Part shown: positions 34,109-46,941 of the stretch, in pieces | Numbering within the stretch: position 1 is the first letter of the stretch | Layout of the letters: the number at the start of each line of letters is the position of its first letter | Assembly: GCF_040183065.1 (NCBI RefSeq) | Contig: NC_091120.1 | Location: forward strand, 188,466,627 to 188,530,626 | Length of the DNA: 64,000 nucleotides | DNA from: Periplaneta americana | Taxonomy: Eukaryota > Arthropoda > Insecta > Blattodea > Blattidae | Reading direction: 5' to 3' | Notes under the pieces: generated by a model | Seen by the model: only the letters and a program-made list of their open reading frames with translations | Databases searched by the model: none | Told to the model about the DNA's origin: nothing | Made by a program: the position numbers and the translations under genes

Positions 34109-34905
34109 TAGTAATATACGTTACAAGAGCGGTATGTTGACGTTTTCATGGTCCAGGAAAAGATTGAAAAAGCGAAACGTAGTTGAGCTTTTTTAATTTC
34201 CGAGAACATGAAAGTAAACATACCGCTCGTGTATCGTACATTATTTTGTGCGAAGATCGTTTATGACATACCTGAAAGACGAATTTCTAATTAGTTGCGA
34301 TGAAATCTCCATCTTGGTTTCTGTTTAATGACGGCAACTTCGGAAAACCAAAATATCTTTCTTCAACATTGTTGCCATAAAATGTTTTCTGTGTTTACTA
34401 TACTCCAGCAGGCCGTGATATAAGTCTATATTTTTTTCCCCCAGTCTATAAATGCGAACTTAAAACAAACGGTAAGGTTATGTAATGATTTATTTTTCAT
34501 TTTAATATTTTAACAATATTATTTATATAACATATTTCAGTAATAACATCGGCATCTGGAATCTTGTTGATTTTTTCACGGCTTCCTTAATGTTACTTGT
34601 ATCAGGAATGCAATAAGTTTCGTGGAGTAGTAGACTACTTAATTTTTACAAATATTTAAAAACAATAATTAACAGTGTAATTTAGGTGAAATTGCAGTGG
34701 TAAGTTTCCAGTTTATAATTATTACTATGTTAAACGTCTCTAAAATAATATGTTAAAAGCCTAAAGCAGTAAAATGAATGTCGCGCTTAAGCGGTAAGAA
34801 GAGGGAAATTGTTGTGTGTGTTACGTTGGGAATACTGAATGTGGTATTTCACACTTACCGCTTATTGGTTCTGTGCGGAAAACAAGCAAATACGCACGAT
34901 CTCGC
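34109..34905 (+). mobile_element. hairpin-ended element Y, copy 1 (797 bp)
   Basis: Insertion defined by comparison with copy A: the unoccupied site GAAACAAAATTG is split here with ACAA duplicated (34105-34108, 34906-34909). Starts TAGTAATATACGTTACAAGA. Near the left end GAGCGGTATGTT and AACATACCGCTCGTGT form a stem of about 15 bp enclosing about 80 nt. Ends GCGGAAAACAAGCAAATACG, CACGATCTCGC. Copies at 41770-42478 (minus) and 57494-58347. No transposase. Confidence 0.75.
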
Positions 34906-35112
34906 ACAAAATTTATTTGTGAAAGGCAGATTGTGGTTTATTTTTAAGCATCGGTTTTGTGTGTGGTATAATTAGTACGAGTACTCCTTACTTCGAGAGG
35001 AAGTATAAAGTAAATTGAAAAATAACTGAAACTCTTTGCAGAATAAACTTTTTATGTCGAATTATATAGTGCACATGCTGGAAAGTTATTAAATAGTATT
35101 GCTGATGATATA

Positions 35113-35368
35113 TATATTTTTACGTCATTATTTAATGACGCTGTATCAACTAGAGGTTATTTAGCGTCGATGGGATTGGTGACAGCGAGATGGTATTTGG
35201 CGATATGAGGCCGAGGATTCGCCGTAGATTACCTGACATTTGCCTTATGGTTGGGGAAAATCTCGGATAAAACCCAACCAGTTAATCAGCCCAAGCGGGG
35301 ATCGAACCCGCGCCCGGACGCAACTCCGGATCGGCAGGCAAGCGCCTTAGCCGACAGAGCCGGTGGCT
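35113..35368 (-). mobile_element. tRNA-headed SINE, family 1
   Basis: An 11-bp direct repeat CTGATGATATA flanks it (35102-35112 and 35369-35379) and is single in copy A, so the insertion is clean. The minus-strand head has TCTGTCGGCTAAGGCGCTTG (box A) and GGTTCGATCCCCGCTTGGGC (box B). The body contains TGGTTGGGTTTTATCCGAG and TACCATCTCGCTGTCACCAA. The 3' end is CGACGCTAAATAACCTCTAG, TTGATACAGCGTCATTAAAT. Confidence 0.9.
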
Positions 35369-35519
35369 CTGATGATATAATTATATTGAAAATGTAACTG
35401 ACAGTTGTGGTTACTACCCATAGCGATAAATAGCTAATAAACACACATCCAATTTGACTTTCAACAATGCTTTCTTGTTTACAAACAGTTAAATTTAAGT
35501 AGTTTCATAGTATAATAAT

Positions 35520-35735
35520 GTGATATAATGCATATAGAGTGTTAGTTGGGAGGCCGAAGGGAAAAAGACCTTTGCTGAGACCGAGACGTAGATGGGAGGA
35601 TAATATTAAAATGGATTTGAGGGAGGTGAGATATGATGAGACTGGATTAATCTTGCTCAGGATAGGGACCAATGGCGGGCTTATGTGAGGGCGGCAATGA
35701 ACCTCCGGGTTCCCTAACAGCTAGTAAGTAATAAT
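35520..35735 (+). pseudogene. LINE C-terminal insert
   Basis: Encodes AYRVLVGRPKGKRPLLRPRR, then RWEDNIKMDLREVRYDETG with a frameshift, matching the C-terminus of the LINE at 18768-19850. Starts and ends inside family X copy B; about 200 bp. Confidence 0.85.
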
Positions 35736-36443
35736 GTGATACCGGCATTACAATATAACGTATGCAGCTGCACACTTTCCTTTTACTCTCGCCGCGACCG
35801 CGACAATGCGATAACGGAACAAGGTGTTCAGAACAAACTTCAGAAAGGATTTACCAGCAAGTGTTTCAAAAACAAATTTCACTGTAAAAAAGGAAGAGAA
35901 AAAGAGAGAGAAAATGGCGCCCCTCTGTAAATTTCCCGCCCTAGGCAACTGTCAGAGTAAACTTTTCATGTCAAAGCGTTACGCTTTTTCCCCTTGTACC
36001 TCGAACATGAACATTTCACATCAAAAATTGTTAGATAAAGTCCTCCAAGATGGATTGTCTTAGCACTCTTAGCTACAGGCAGAGAATTCTGTGGCTCAGG
36101 AAACCACTAAAAAAAAAAAGTTTTCATAACATGTAGAATTACTTCGTGTGCTGTCATTCTTTCTGTGTAATTTGCTAGTAGTAGGATGTAATTCCACTGC
36201 CTTTTAAAGTATATTATATGCAGTAACCTTGACAAGTTTTTTGCGTCAGTTAAATAACAGCATATCATTGGTTAGGTTGCAAGGTATTCGGGGTGAAGGT
36301 GGTACTAGTAGAGGGGGGGAAGGTCATCCTACGATGAATGTTAAACATAAAGTCCCACTCTTATTTTTTGCAGCATCTTTGGTGTTTCAGAACATGACGG
36401 CAAGCGAAAGAGTGGGGACGGAGCGACTTTATCACAGAACTCG

Positions 36444-36477
36444 TCAGTCTGCTAGCGGACGCAGCGCTGAACGGAAG
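36444..36477 (+). promoter_or_regulatory. predicted core promoter (Inr + MTE + DPE)
   Basis: TCAGTC at 36444-36449 fits the arthropod initiator, giving A+1 at 36446. At +18 to +29 (36463-36474, AGCGCTGAACGG) 9 of 12 positions fit the MTE consensus. At +28 to +32 GGAAG fits 4 of 5 positions of DPE (RGWYV). No TATA box is evident about 30 bp upstream. An inverted CCAAT (CATTGGTT) lies at about 36266. The spacing agreement is the strong point; the individual motifs are short. Confidence 0.55.
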
Positions 36478-36694
36478 GTTCGTAGATAGCAGTGCAATTG
36501 TTTCAATTGTTGAGACGGCATCTAACGTTAATAAGTGGAAACTGCGTATCATATGAATGTGCTAAGTTTTGAAAGTGGATGTGGTGTTCGTGATATCGAT
36601 TGATTTCTGAATTTAAGAAAGATGAAAGCAACAATGATGGACTGTGTTATGAAACGTGTGCTATTTGTTAGCATCTTGACTTTGTGCTTGCTTG
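36446..36694 (+). CDS. first exon of an unidentified secreted-protein gene
   Basis: A 176-nt leader (36446-36621) precedes ATG at 36622, in good initiation context (A at -3). The coding part 36622-36694 reads MKATMMDCVMKRVLFVSILT followed by LCLL and the first base of a Gly/Val codon. The basic start followed by a 13-15-residue hydrophobic stretch is a typical signal peptide. It is closed by TTG|GTAAGT, a full splice donor at 36695-36700, phase 1. A short upstream ORF starts at 36553. No annotated family can be given from 24 residues. Candidate partner exons with matching phase lie at 43713 and 55380. Alternative: chance signal-like ORF, judged less likely given promoter, initiation context and donor together. 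Confidence 0.6.
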
Positions 36695-36700
36695 GTAAGT
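36695..36700 (+). promoter_or_regulatory. 5' splice donor GTAAGT
   Basis: Consensus donor directly after the signal-peptide-like coding segment, leaving phase 1. Confidence 0.55.
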
Positions 36701-36997
36701 CTCCATTTTTACTTTTCTCAGTTTAAATTGCTTTTAGCATTATATTTTCTGAAGTATTTGTGATGTGACATGGCCTTTTTCCGTTATTGTTGTTATGGTT
36801 GGATAATCACACAAGGTTATTTTCTTCTGAAAATTGATAATTAAACTCAGGAACGGTTGCGTTTTTTTGGCACCTGTAAATACGTGTAAAATTATACTTC
36901 GATTAAATAAATTTATTAGTTTATGGAAATACAGGATAGTATAAATTCCTTTTGTGCCATAAAGCATAAATGTATGTTGTAGAATTGGATGAGATTA

Positions 36998-37440
36998 TTA
37001 ATATTAGTATTAGTATTTATTTATTTAACCTGGTAGAGATAAGGCCGTCAGGCCTTCTCTGCCCCTCTACCAGGAGATTCCAACTATAATATGAAGAATA
37101 AAATTACAATTAGTATTAAATTTACAATTACAATTACAATAAAAATCAAAGTACGAAGAGATTACCTGACTAATTAAGGCTAGATAATTTATCATAGAAA
37201 AACAAATATTTTACATTTACTGAATTACAAATTAAACCTAGAATAACAAAATTGTATAGTGATGAAATTACTGGATATTGAAATATTTTGTGATAGTTTA
37301 AGGAAACTATTTACAAGAAATCAATTACTGACCAAATGCCTAGTAAGTTTGCGTTTGAATTCAATTTTATTTCGACAGTCCCTGATGCTAGCAGGTAGCG
37401 AATTTCAGAGTCTTGGCAGGGCTATTGTGAAAGAAGATGA
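36998..37440 (-). mobile_element. LINE 3' end
   Basis: The minus-strand frame near 37330-37440 encodes SYSSSFTIALPRLWNSLPAS, then IRDCRNKIEFKRKLTRHL, the LINE C-terminus. The 3' UTR continues to GGAGAGAAGGCCTGACGGCC near 37060 and ends TTAAATAAATAAATAC. Related to the LINE ends at 4678, 16099 and 17392. Confidence 0.8.
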
Positions 37441-37455
37441 GTATGAGGAGGTGCG

Positions 37456-37563
37456 ATGGGGTGGTTCACCATTCCTTCCAGTACATCCTTCAGTAGGCAG
37501 TTTCTTCTCAGTCAGTTACCCAGCCAATTCCTTCCTTTTTCTCTTCCTGATCAGTTTCAACAT
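37456..37563 (-). pseudogene. LINE C-terminal scrap, same family as 40610-41718
   Basis: Almost identical to 40614-40714 (ACCATTCCTTCCAG, CATCCTTCAGTAGGCAGTTT, TCAGTTACCCAGCCAATTCC). On the minus strand it encodes the NWLG...RNCLLKDALEGMV segment of the RT tail. Two such copies therefore lie on either side of the (CA)n element. Confidence 0.8.
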
Positions 37564-37569
37564 TCGTTT

Positions 37570-39075
37570 ACATACTACAAAGAAGATATATTTTACATCG
37601 CGTATATATCATTGTGATCATTTTGAAAGTGAAACGAAAATATAAAAAATGGCACGACAACTTTTGCATGAATAATGTAACGCGTTCCTTTATTTTAAAA
37701 TTTAGCGGAAAGTCTTAAATAAAGAAAATTATAGTTTGTTGAATTTTCGTACCGGTAATTATATTTTTTGAACTAGTACAGCTCATTTGTGACATGGACA
37801 TTAGCTGATGTAATTCCATAGAATAGAGAGATAATACAATTATTTTTCCTTTCACTTCTTACAAAATTCAGTGAGCCTCCTTGATGAATAGTCGTTATTA
37901 CGTAGGTCACTAAAAAGCGTCACTTTGTGCGAAACTCGATTTCTTAGAAAACCAGTGTGACACAGATATGCAAGTTTTTGCTCAAATCGCCTTTTACTTT
38001 CATTCTAACAATTGAGGAGCGTTTTTACAAAACTTAACATCTACAGAAATCAAATTTTTCAGTAGACATAGGCTATTTTTTTAATTAACTCTTAATTCAA
38101 GTACAGCATTTTCACAGGAATTATATATTTACTGAAAAAAGGATAATAGAAATAGATTATGATATTATACATATTATTTTATAAGTATCATTCCTAAATA
38201 GATCCAAAAAATAACAAATTTTTCACAAAATTCAACATGTACAGAACTTTTCCATCACTTTCAAAATGTTTTTACTAATATTTTCAGTTCAAAATTCTGT
38301 TGTCCTTTTAAATTTAGATCTTACTATGCAGGAAAGTAATTTTCATACATATAAATGCATCTGTTCTTTTTTACCACCCAATTTTGTTCAATAATACTCA
38401 ATGAAGACGTACAAGAACAATAGTATTATATATTGCTCACTGGAACACACAATGACACTTATTAAGACATACAAGAACAATAATATTGTTCACTGGTCTC
38501 CAAAAAATATTCTAGCTTCTTCTGAAGATATGTCAAAGTACTTTAATAACTTCTTTATGTCAGCACACTTTTTTTTTCATTAACATGATTTACAAATTTA
38601 AGTTCCATAGCTGTATCAATCTTGGTTGGATTACGGATTCCCGGATTAAGAACTTCAACTTCAGTACTTTGATCCTGCATATGTTGTCTTGACAAATTTC
38701 ATAATACAACGATAAATAAACCAATTTAATAATTTTTGTTGTCAAATACTGTCGCAAGCTTATTTTTATGTAAATCTTAATGCTGACTTCCAGGAAAGTA
38801 TAACATTTTAAGTTTGACACAGAACTTCAACTAGTAACTAGTGAATATTATTTCTAGATATTTCTTTCAAGAATTTGATACCCTTAGATAGATCAACAAA
38901 GAGTTATTTATAACCCAGTCATTCCAAACAAAATGTGTTGAGTTACTTTGACATTTTTATAGTATAGACTTTGTATTGCCTTTGTTAAGTGTGAACTAGC
39001 GAATTAATTACTTGTAAGAAGTAGTCGAATTGGTGAAGATCGTAGAGGTAGGTAATTTCTGATTCACATATCGGG
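37570..39075. other. AT-rich, probably intronic; one local duplication
   Basis: No gene or mobile element recognised in about 1.5 kb. A short direct duplication is at 38405-38495 (ACATACAAGAACAATARTAT, GTTCACTGG). Confidence 0.4.
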
Positions 39076-39082
39076 TCCCTTT

Positions 39083-40602
<1,520 letters not shown>

Positions 40603-40609
40603 TTTTTCT

Positions 40610-41718
40610 CTGGTTCACCATTCCTTCCAGAGCATCCTTCAGTAGGCAGTTTCTTCTTAGTCAGTTACCCAGCCAATTCCTTCCTTTTTCTCTTCCTGAT
40701 CAGTTTCAACATTCTTTCTTCACCATCTATTTCAAACATAGCTTCATTTCTTATTCTGTCTGTCCATTTCACACGCTCCATTCTTTCCCATATCTACATT
40801 TCAAATGCTTCTAGTCGCTTCGCTTTATTTAATCGTGATGTCCATGTTTCTGACTCATATAATGCCACACTCCACACAAAGCACTTCATTAGTCTCTTCT
40901 TAGTTCTTTTTCCAGAGCTTTGCAGACGATACTCCTTTTTCTATTAAAAGCTTCTTTTGCCATTACTATCCTCCTCTTGACTTCCTGACAGCAGCTCATG
41001 TTACTGTATATCGTCGTTGTTTCTGCAATAACTCTGTGACATATTGATCGATTTTCAGATTTTTGCTCTATTAAATAACGTAAATAGGGATACAGCAAAT
41101 AATAAAATCTCCTATATGTAATTATATTTCTTTGTTTCGAAAATGTAAGAATTCACAATCCCCTATGTACGGCTGCCATAGGATGAATAAATGTGTTTTT
41201 TCCTCGTACTGAAAAATTGTATATTTTGCACATAGTTATTGCAGGAACAACGACGATATAGTACGTCCCATGTATTTGAAGCAGTTCACTTGGTCTACTG
41301 CCTTGTTTAGAATTCTCACGTTTACCTTCTTTATTTTCTTTCCGATAACCATGGCCATCGCCTTGTTTGCATTTATCTTCATCCTATACTGCTCACAGCT
41401 GTCATTTAGCTCCAGTAGCATATCACTTAGTATCGTCTCCTCTTCTTCTAACAACCCCATACCATCAGCAGATCTTATACACTTCATTTTTCTTCCTCCA
41501 ACTATCCCTCCTCCCATGTTCTGAAAACAGTTCTTCATTAAATCCTCCAAGTAGAAGTTCAACAGGATTGGTGATAAAGGACATCCTTGTCGTACTCTTC
41601 TCCCTATTTCACTTCTTTCTGACATTTCTCCTATCCTGACTTTGACTCGTTTCATATAAAGATTATTGAACAGCCTCTTCCCTTTCCAATTCATATCTAT
41701 TTTCTTCGGGATCCTCAT
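40610..41718 (-). pseudogene. LINE RT, 3' half
   Basis: Frame 41236-41718: KKIDMNWKGKRLFNNLYMKR, RRVRQGCPLSPILLNFYLED, then IRSADGMGLL where the family has F/YADD, and VNCFKYMGRTIS. The second catalytic Asp is replaced by Gly, so the copy is inactive. After a break at about 41100-41235, frame 40889-41098 (SMAKEAFNRKRS-like: MAKEAFNRKRSIVCKALEKE) and further codons down to 40610 supply thumb and C-terminus. Two other partial copies lie at 45825-46350 and 46942-47310. Confidence 0.85.
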
Positions 41719-41769
41719 AAGTTTATTGAAACAATAATAGCATCAAATTTCGTAATATTTAAATAGAAA

Positions 41770-42478
41770 TTTGTTTGTGCGAGATCGTGCGTATTTGCTT
41801 GGTTTCCGCACAAAACCAACCCGCGGTAAGTCTAAAATTCCACATTCAGTATTCCCAACCGAACACACATAACAATTTCCCTCTTCTTACCGCTTAAGTG
41901 ACATATTGATTTTACTGCTTTAGGCTTTTAACATATTATTTTTAGAGACGTTCAATATAGTAATAATTATAAATTGGAAACTTACCACTGCAATTTCACC
42001 CCAATTGCACTGTTAATTATTGTTTTTAAATATTTGCAAAAATTAAGTAAACTCTACAACTCCACTAAAGTTACTGCATTTCGTGATGCATATAACATTA
42101 AGGAAGCCGTTTGTTTTAAGTTCGCATTTATAGACTGGGAGAAAAAAAGACAGACGTATATCACGGCCTGCTGGAGTATAGTAAACACAGAAAACATTTT
42201 AAAGCAACAATGTTGAAGATAGATATTTTTGTTTTGCAAATTTGCCGTCATTGAACAGAAACCAAGATGGAGATTTCATTGCAACTAATTAGAAATTCGT
42301 CTTTCAGGTATGTAATAAACGATCTTCGCACAACATAATGTACGATACACGAGCGGTATGTTTTCTTTCAATTCTCGGAAATTAAAAAAGCTCAACTACG
42401 TTTCGCTTTTTCAAACTTTTCCTCGAACATGAAAACTTCAACATACCGATCTTGTAACGCATATTACTGTTTCCTTGG
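41770..42478 (-). mobile_element. hairpin-ended element Y, copy 2
   Basis: Minus-strand copy of 34109-34905, from GTAATATGCGTTACAAGATC at about 42472 to CACGATCTCGC at about 41780. One hairpin arm reads GATCGGTATGTT, the other is ACATACCGCTCGTGT. The open frames inside are shared with the other copies but have no domain. Confidence 0.8.
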
Positions 42479-42479
42479 T

Positions 42480-43700
42480 TGGAAAGTGACACAAGAGTTC
42501 AGAACGTGGGGGGGGGGGGGGAAACAACAACAGAACGAGGAAATTCCCCTGCTTCCACCACTTCAATTCGAACAATGTTTATACGTGGTTTTAATGTAAA
42601 TTTTGAGACTGCTTAAGTAAAAACAGTAAATTATGACACATTTCATAAACGAAATGTCTTGAGATTCTTGATCAGTTTGTACGAATAATTAATAAATTAG
42701 ATGTTATCTTACTAACTTCGAACTGACTAGTGAACATTATATTTAGATGTGTGTTGTGACAGTTAAGACTAAGGACACATAAATTATATCCGGTTTTAAA
42801 TAAAATGTGTTAAGTAATGCGATAAAATTTCTATTTATTCCATTAGCTTTGGCCTTGCCAATTAGTGGAAACTATTAATATATAATATCTGTAAAACTTT
42901 TGGTATTTTCAAAAAATAAAAACAATCTGATCTTTTCGAGTCAAGTTGTCGAAATTCTAAAATTTTCCTTGCCTTTAAAGGTCTAACATTCGTATTCATT
43001 TTACTAATTTTATACTTGCTTACTAATGGAGGTTATCTCCAGACCTTTCTTTACAAAACTAAAACTAATGAAGCTGCGGTTTTAATTAGTTCTTCACACA
43101 TTAAAATCCTCGATTTTTCAATACCATCAGTGATATAAACTCATTATGTCTTTCAATAAACTATAATTTACTCATTTACATAAAAATTGTTCATATCAAT
43201 AAATTAAAAGCGTCGTATTATGTGATTAAAGCCTCAGTCTCGAATAAAGCATGAAGAACTTCTCCATTTTTAGTGCAATTAAATGCCTAAATCTTGTATT
43301 TATTCTATCAATCTTGAACTAACAAGACAACGGGGGCTTGTTCTGCATTTTTCTTGAAAGTATAACAAAAAATACTAAATTTATCTATCGTTTCTAGCAA
43401 TAATGGCATGAATTTTCATTACACAACTTGAAGTAAAAGAAATTTTAGATTGTTGGTCTGTTTTTTTTAATTTCCTTTGATCCCGTTGAAGGTATAAAAG
43501 TTATATTCGACCAGGTTTTCTTAAAGTTATAAATGTTCTTAAGTATTCTGTAACAACAATGCGAAAATATTGCATTAGTTTTAGAGTAACGGTTTATTGG
43601 AGATTATTTGTAGATATCTTTCCGAAGTTTTTCATATAATTAAAAGTAAATAGCATGAGTTACGAATAGTTTTTCTTGAATAAAATATACAAAATTTCTC
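42480..43700. other. no gene seen; probable intron
   Basis: G-run at about 42508-42521, otherwise AT-rich. The word TATCAATCTTGAACTAACAA near 43307 recurs at about 54267, ahead of the related exon-like segment. Confidence 0.4.
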
Positions 43701-43712
43701 GATCTTTCATTA

Positions 43713-43746
43713 CAGTTGAAGGACTGGACTTTGTATTTGTATTTTG
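43713..43746 (+). pseudogene. exon-like segment, candidate exon 2 copy 1 (disrupted)
   Basis: The acceptor-like CGATCTTTCATTACAG ends at 43712. Read in phase 1 the sequence gives V-EGLDFVFVFC and then a stop (TAA), parallel to VNGLDFVLFLQ at 55380. A LINE fragment is inserted about 35 bp further on (43782-44149). Probably a decayed duplicate of the 55380 segment. Confidence 0.4.
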
Positions 43747-43781
43747 TTAAGTTTACTTATACACGCTTTAACATCTATGGT

Positions 43782-44149
43782 TACTAAATCTACGTATTAC
43801 TCTGTGAAAAGATTTATTAAATCTACATACTTAGACTTCAACAAACAAAATTTGATAACACAATCTCAAGGGGGAAAATGGAACTCTCTGCATCAAAATC
43901 CACAGTTAATTCCCGATTTAGCTGCATTTAGATTGGCAACAGGCCATGATTGTTTGGCCAAACACCTGCATAGAATTGGAATATATCAGTCCCCTAACTG
44001 TCCATTGTGCAACTCAAACCAAGAAATGGATTCGGAACACCTCAAAATCTGTGCTTCAGTGGCTGGTCATGATAATATCTTTGAAAAATATTGGAGTGCA
44101 AGAGGTCAAATGACTTTGTCAAACGCCTGGCATTAGAAAACAACAACAC
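43782..44149 (+). mobile_element. 5'-truncated LINE insertion with target duplication
   Basis: Flanked by ACATCTATGGT at 43771-43781 and 44151-44161. The frame reads TKSTYYSVKRFIKSTYLDFN, then LAAFRLATGHDCLAKHLHRI, SPNCPLCNSNQEMDSEHLKI, stop at 44134-44136. The CPLC-x-EHL-x-C cysteine/histidine cluster is typical of the C-terminus of R1/Jockey/I-type LINEs after RNase H or RT. It ends in (CAA)-rich sequence as tail. Confidence 0.9.
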
Positions 44150-44329
44150 AACATCTATGGTCATATCGCGTGTGTAGTATCTTTGGGTATATCAGTAGGC
44201 CGTTGTTACTATTGTTATGTTCCTGTTTCTATCGTGTGATGTCAATACCTTGTGTTTATGTAACCAATTTTAAATTTTGATTAATGTTTATGATATTGGT
44301 GATCGGGGCGGTGGTCAATAGTTGTATGT

Positions 44330-44445
44330 AACCTTCCAATTCGACATTTGCCTTTGTGACTAAGGGAAACCACGAAAAAAATCAGTCAGATTGGCCGGCC
44401 ACGGGATTTGAACTCGGGACCAGCCGAATGCGAGTTTTAAGCGCC
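44330..44445 (-). mobile_element. SINE-like tRNA-derived fragment
   Basis: GCCTTTGTGACTAAGGGAAA and TTGGCCGGCCACGGGATTTG match 58430-58510. On the minus strand the T-arm-like segment reads GAGTTCAAATCCCGTGGCCG. The head is less clear than at 58430. Confidence 0.6.
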
Positions 44446-44859
44446 GAAAAATGGCTCCAAATGTGGGTGGTGCTGTCTGTCAGGGTAGTGGCTCGGTACA
44501 TCAATGCTGCCTCTCGATCGTTTCCACCATACACGAACATCATCTCTGTTTGTTCCTGGAATGAATGCCGGACCATTGTGCTTCTACGTTGCTTAAATCA
44601 CACTATCTGCAACTCACAAAACGCACACTGCAAGTTATGAGAGAATGTCGTCAGTGCCATCTACCGTGGAAACTATGCATTTCCTGACTGAAAATGGAGC
44701 ACAAAAGTTCATATCACCTTGTGGCTCAAAAACAGATGTTCACTTGGCATCTTAATACCATATCCATTATTCATTTATGCATAGTTTTCTGCCCAAGAAC
44801 AGGTCTTTCACTGCAAACCCAGCATTCTCCAACCTTCCCTATTTTCCGCCTTCCTCTTA

Positions 44860-45745
44860 AGGTTGGTTCACAATAAACCGGGAACGAGAACCAGAATGAA
44901 AACGAGAAGCAGAGGACGTGAATATGAAAATTTTTGATTCACAATAAACCGAGAACGTAGACGACTATGCATATCGATATGCATGTCAATAACGATATGT
45001 AAAGTCGATATTACGCATTCTGGTGTTAGTTGTGTATAATTGACCAATGGCGTTCTCTCATGAGTACAAGGCAGCCAACATAAACACAGGTTAACCAACT
45101 TCGAAATTTCAACTGAAACATTTCATTAGGTACGGTACTATAAATATGCCCATGCATCTTTATTATCACAACTTATTTTAAGTCTACCATAACGTAAAAT
45201 AATTAAAGAAGAAACATTTGTAATAGAACAAAAATGAACACAACAGTAGTTATTGAATTGAAGCATGAATATGTAGTGTGTAATACAACCAATACAGTAA
45301 TAAAATATGATTCACTCACGATTGGTGTTCAAAGATGCAGCTATTGAAAGCCACGTATTCTCCTTCATTTTCTCATCTTTATACGAGGCTTATCGTAAAC
45401 GTGAGGATTTTTCTCAACACTCAATATTAGAATCTCATCAAATAAAACTTGCTCCATGATGCACAGCACAGAACAAAATAATGCATAGGTTATGTCACGG
45501 TCTTCTTGCTACAAAATATATGACGACAAAATAGCTTATAGATGGCAATAGAATGAATCTAGTGGGCTGTGATCGGAAACGTGAACGCCAAAGTTGAAAC
45601 TTGGCCAACTCTCCGTTCCCGATCCTGGGCTCCGACAAGCTTTTCGTTAATTGTGAATGCTCACATTTAAATGTACACATTTTAACAATTTTACCGTTTT
45701 CGTTTTCGTTCCGATTCTCGTTTCCGGTTTATTGTGAACCAGCCT
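44860..45745. mobile_element. Harbinger-like MITE, copy 1
   Basis: 3-bp target TTA on both sides (44857-44859, 45746-45748). Ends AGGTTGGTTCACAATAAACC and, reverse strand, AGGCTGGTTCACAATAAACC; the inverted similarity continues about 45 bp (CGGGAACGAGAACC). 886 bp. Copy 2 at 55922-56812 is roughly 95% identical by eye. Only short meaningless frames. Confidence 0.85.
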
Positions 45746-45824
45746 TTAGTCTCCGCATACGATCCATATATCTTAATGTTGTCTAACATCTGATATCTTC
45801 TTCTGCCTCGAACGTTTCTCCCGT

Positions 45825-46350
45825 TCACCATACCTTCCAGTGCATCCTTCAGTAGGCAGTTTCAAGCTAGTGACCCAGCCAATATATTTTTCTCTTCCTG
45901 ATCAATTTCAGCATTATTCTTTTTTGATCCACTTATTCTAGTACAGCTTCATTTCTCATTCTATCTGTCCATTTCACATGCTCCATTCTTCTCCATATCC
46001 ATTTTTCAAATGCTGCCAGTCGTTCCTTTTCAGTTCGTAGTAATTCCCACGTTATTTCCCCATACATGCCACATTCAAATTGAGGAACTTTACTAGTCTC
46101 TTCCTTAGTTGTTTTTCTAGAGGTCCGAAAAAATGATCCTATTCCTATTAAAAACTTCCTTTGTCATTTCTATCTTCCTCTCGACTTCTTCGTAGCAGTT
46201 CATGTTACTATTTATAGTACAACCCGAGCATTTGTTATTCCACTGCCTCATTTCGAATTCACACATACGAAATACGAAAAGCCTGAAATCCCATAAGGCC
46301 AACGGCCTCCTACAGGAGTGTAGGGTGAGCTGAAGGTCTACTACACTTGG
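45825..46350 (-). pseudogene. LINE RT C-terminal fragment
   Basis: On the minus strand 46117-46302 encodes MTKEVFNRNRIIFSDL near its end; further codons down to 45825 give the tail of the RT seen at 40610 (NCLLKDALEGMV-type). 45995-46349 is repeated at 46942-47310 in the same orientation. Confidence 0.8.
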
Positions 46351-46474
46351 GAGCCAGTCGAAGCAACCGAGCTAAACGAGCGAAGATTTTTAAATTCTGA
46401 CTTCGGCAGCATTGCGAACAGTTAGATTCCTGATTTCGCCGAAACTCTGAGTGATGTGCTATTCTGCAGATTTA

Positions 46475-46844
46475 TCAATTCAAGCTGCAAATTTTCAGGA
46501 GCTTCCATCGGCTGAAACCCAAAGGAAGTGCAGAATAATCTCCATAAATAATATCTATTTCTTCCTCGAGCATGAAAAACCTGTGTAACATGGCACCCCT
46601 GCTAAGCCATCTTACTTTAGTGTAATGAATGAGATCATGATAATCACTGTCAATGTCCGTAAGAAATTTGTGACGTGTAAGAAAGTGTAGAAGAATATAT
46701 AAGACACATAGCTTCACCTTCCTTCTTAACAAAAAAGTACTTGTTTTCCCATTCGTCACTAAAGGGAAAAGATTTGAACGAATTACACTGTGATTCACTC
46801 ATGACGAGCCGCCACTCACTGTAGACGCGAGTGAACTCTGTCAA
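46475..46844 (-). pseudogene. hAT (BED-type) transposase fragment
   Basis: Minus-strand frame DLIHYTKVRWLSRGAMLHRF, then FMLEEEIDI. The H-T-x-VRWLSRG-x-x-L-x-R-F-F-x-L block is highly characteristic of the Charlie/ZBED5-like hAT group. Only about 107 residues; the upstream part appears in another frame (SEWRLVMSESQ). The fragment lies between two copies of the same LINE piece. Confidence 0.75.
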
Positions 46845-46941
46845 AACACAACCACTCGTCTTGCAAGGTCCACGTACACTACAGCTACCACAGAGTTCGT
46901 TCTGCCTGACTGAGTTTGTTCACAGTTTGAGAGCACCCATG

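Larger units (their letters stand above)
33850..35950 (+). repeat. interspersed repeat family X, copy B with three nested insertions
   Basis: Colinear with copy A (13440-15030). Three segments interrupt it and are absent in A: 34109-34905 (hairpin-ended element), 35113-35368 (SINE) and about 35520-35735 (LINE C-terminal piece). A C-run lies at about 33871. The backbone has no coding frame. Confidence 0.8.

Noticed and set aside
34109-34905. Helitron as explanation for the hairpin-ended element
   Set aside because: No 5'-TC or CTRR-3' ends, the hairpin is at the wrong end, and a target duplication is seen, which Helitrons do not make.
36229-36489. 86-residue frame over the promoter region
   Set aside because: Non-ATG-supported frame spanning the predicted initiator; no domain, and the downstream ATG with signal peptide and donor is a better gene model.
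41974-42251. 80- and 65-residue frames repeated at 57711-57988
   Set aside because: Conserved only because both lie in copies of the same non-coding element; opposite frames are equally open and copies differ by non-codon-like indels.
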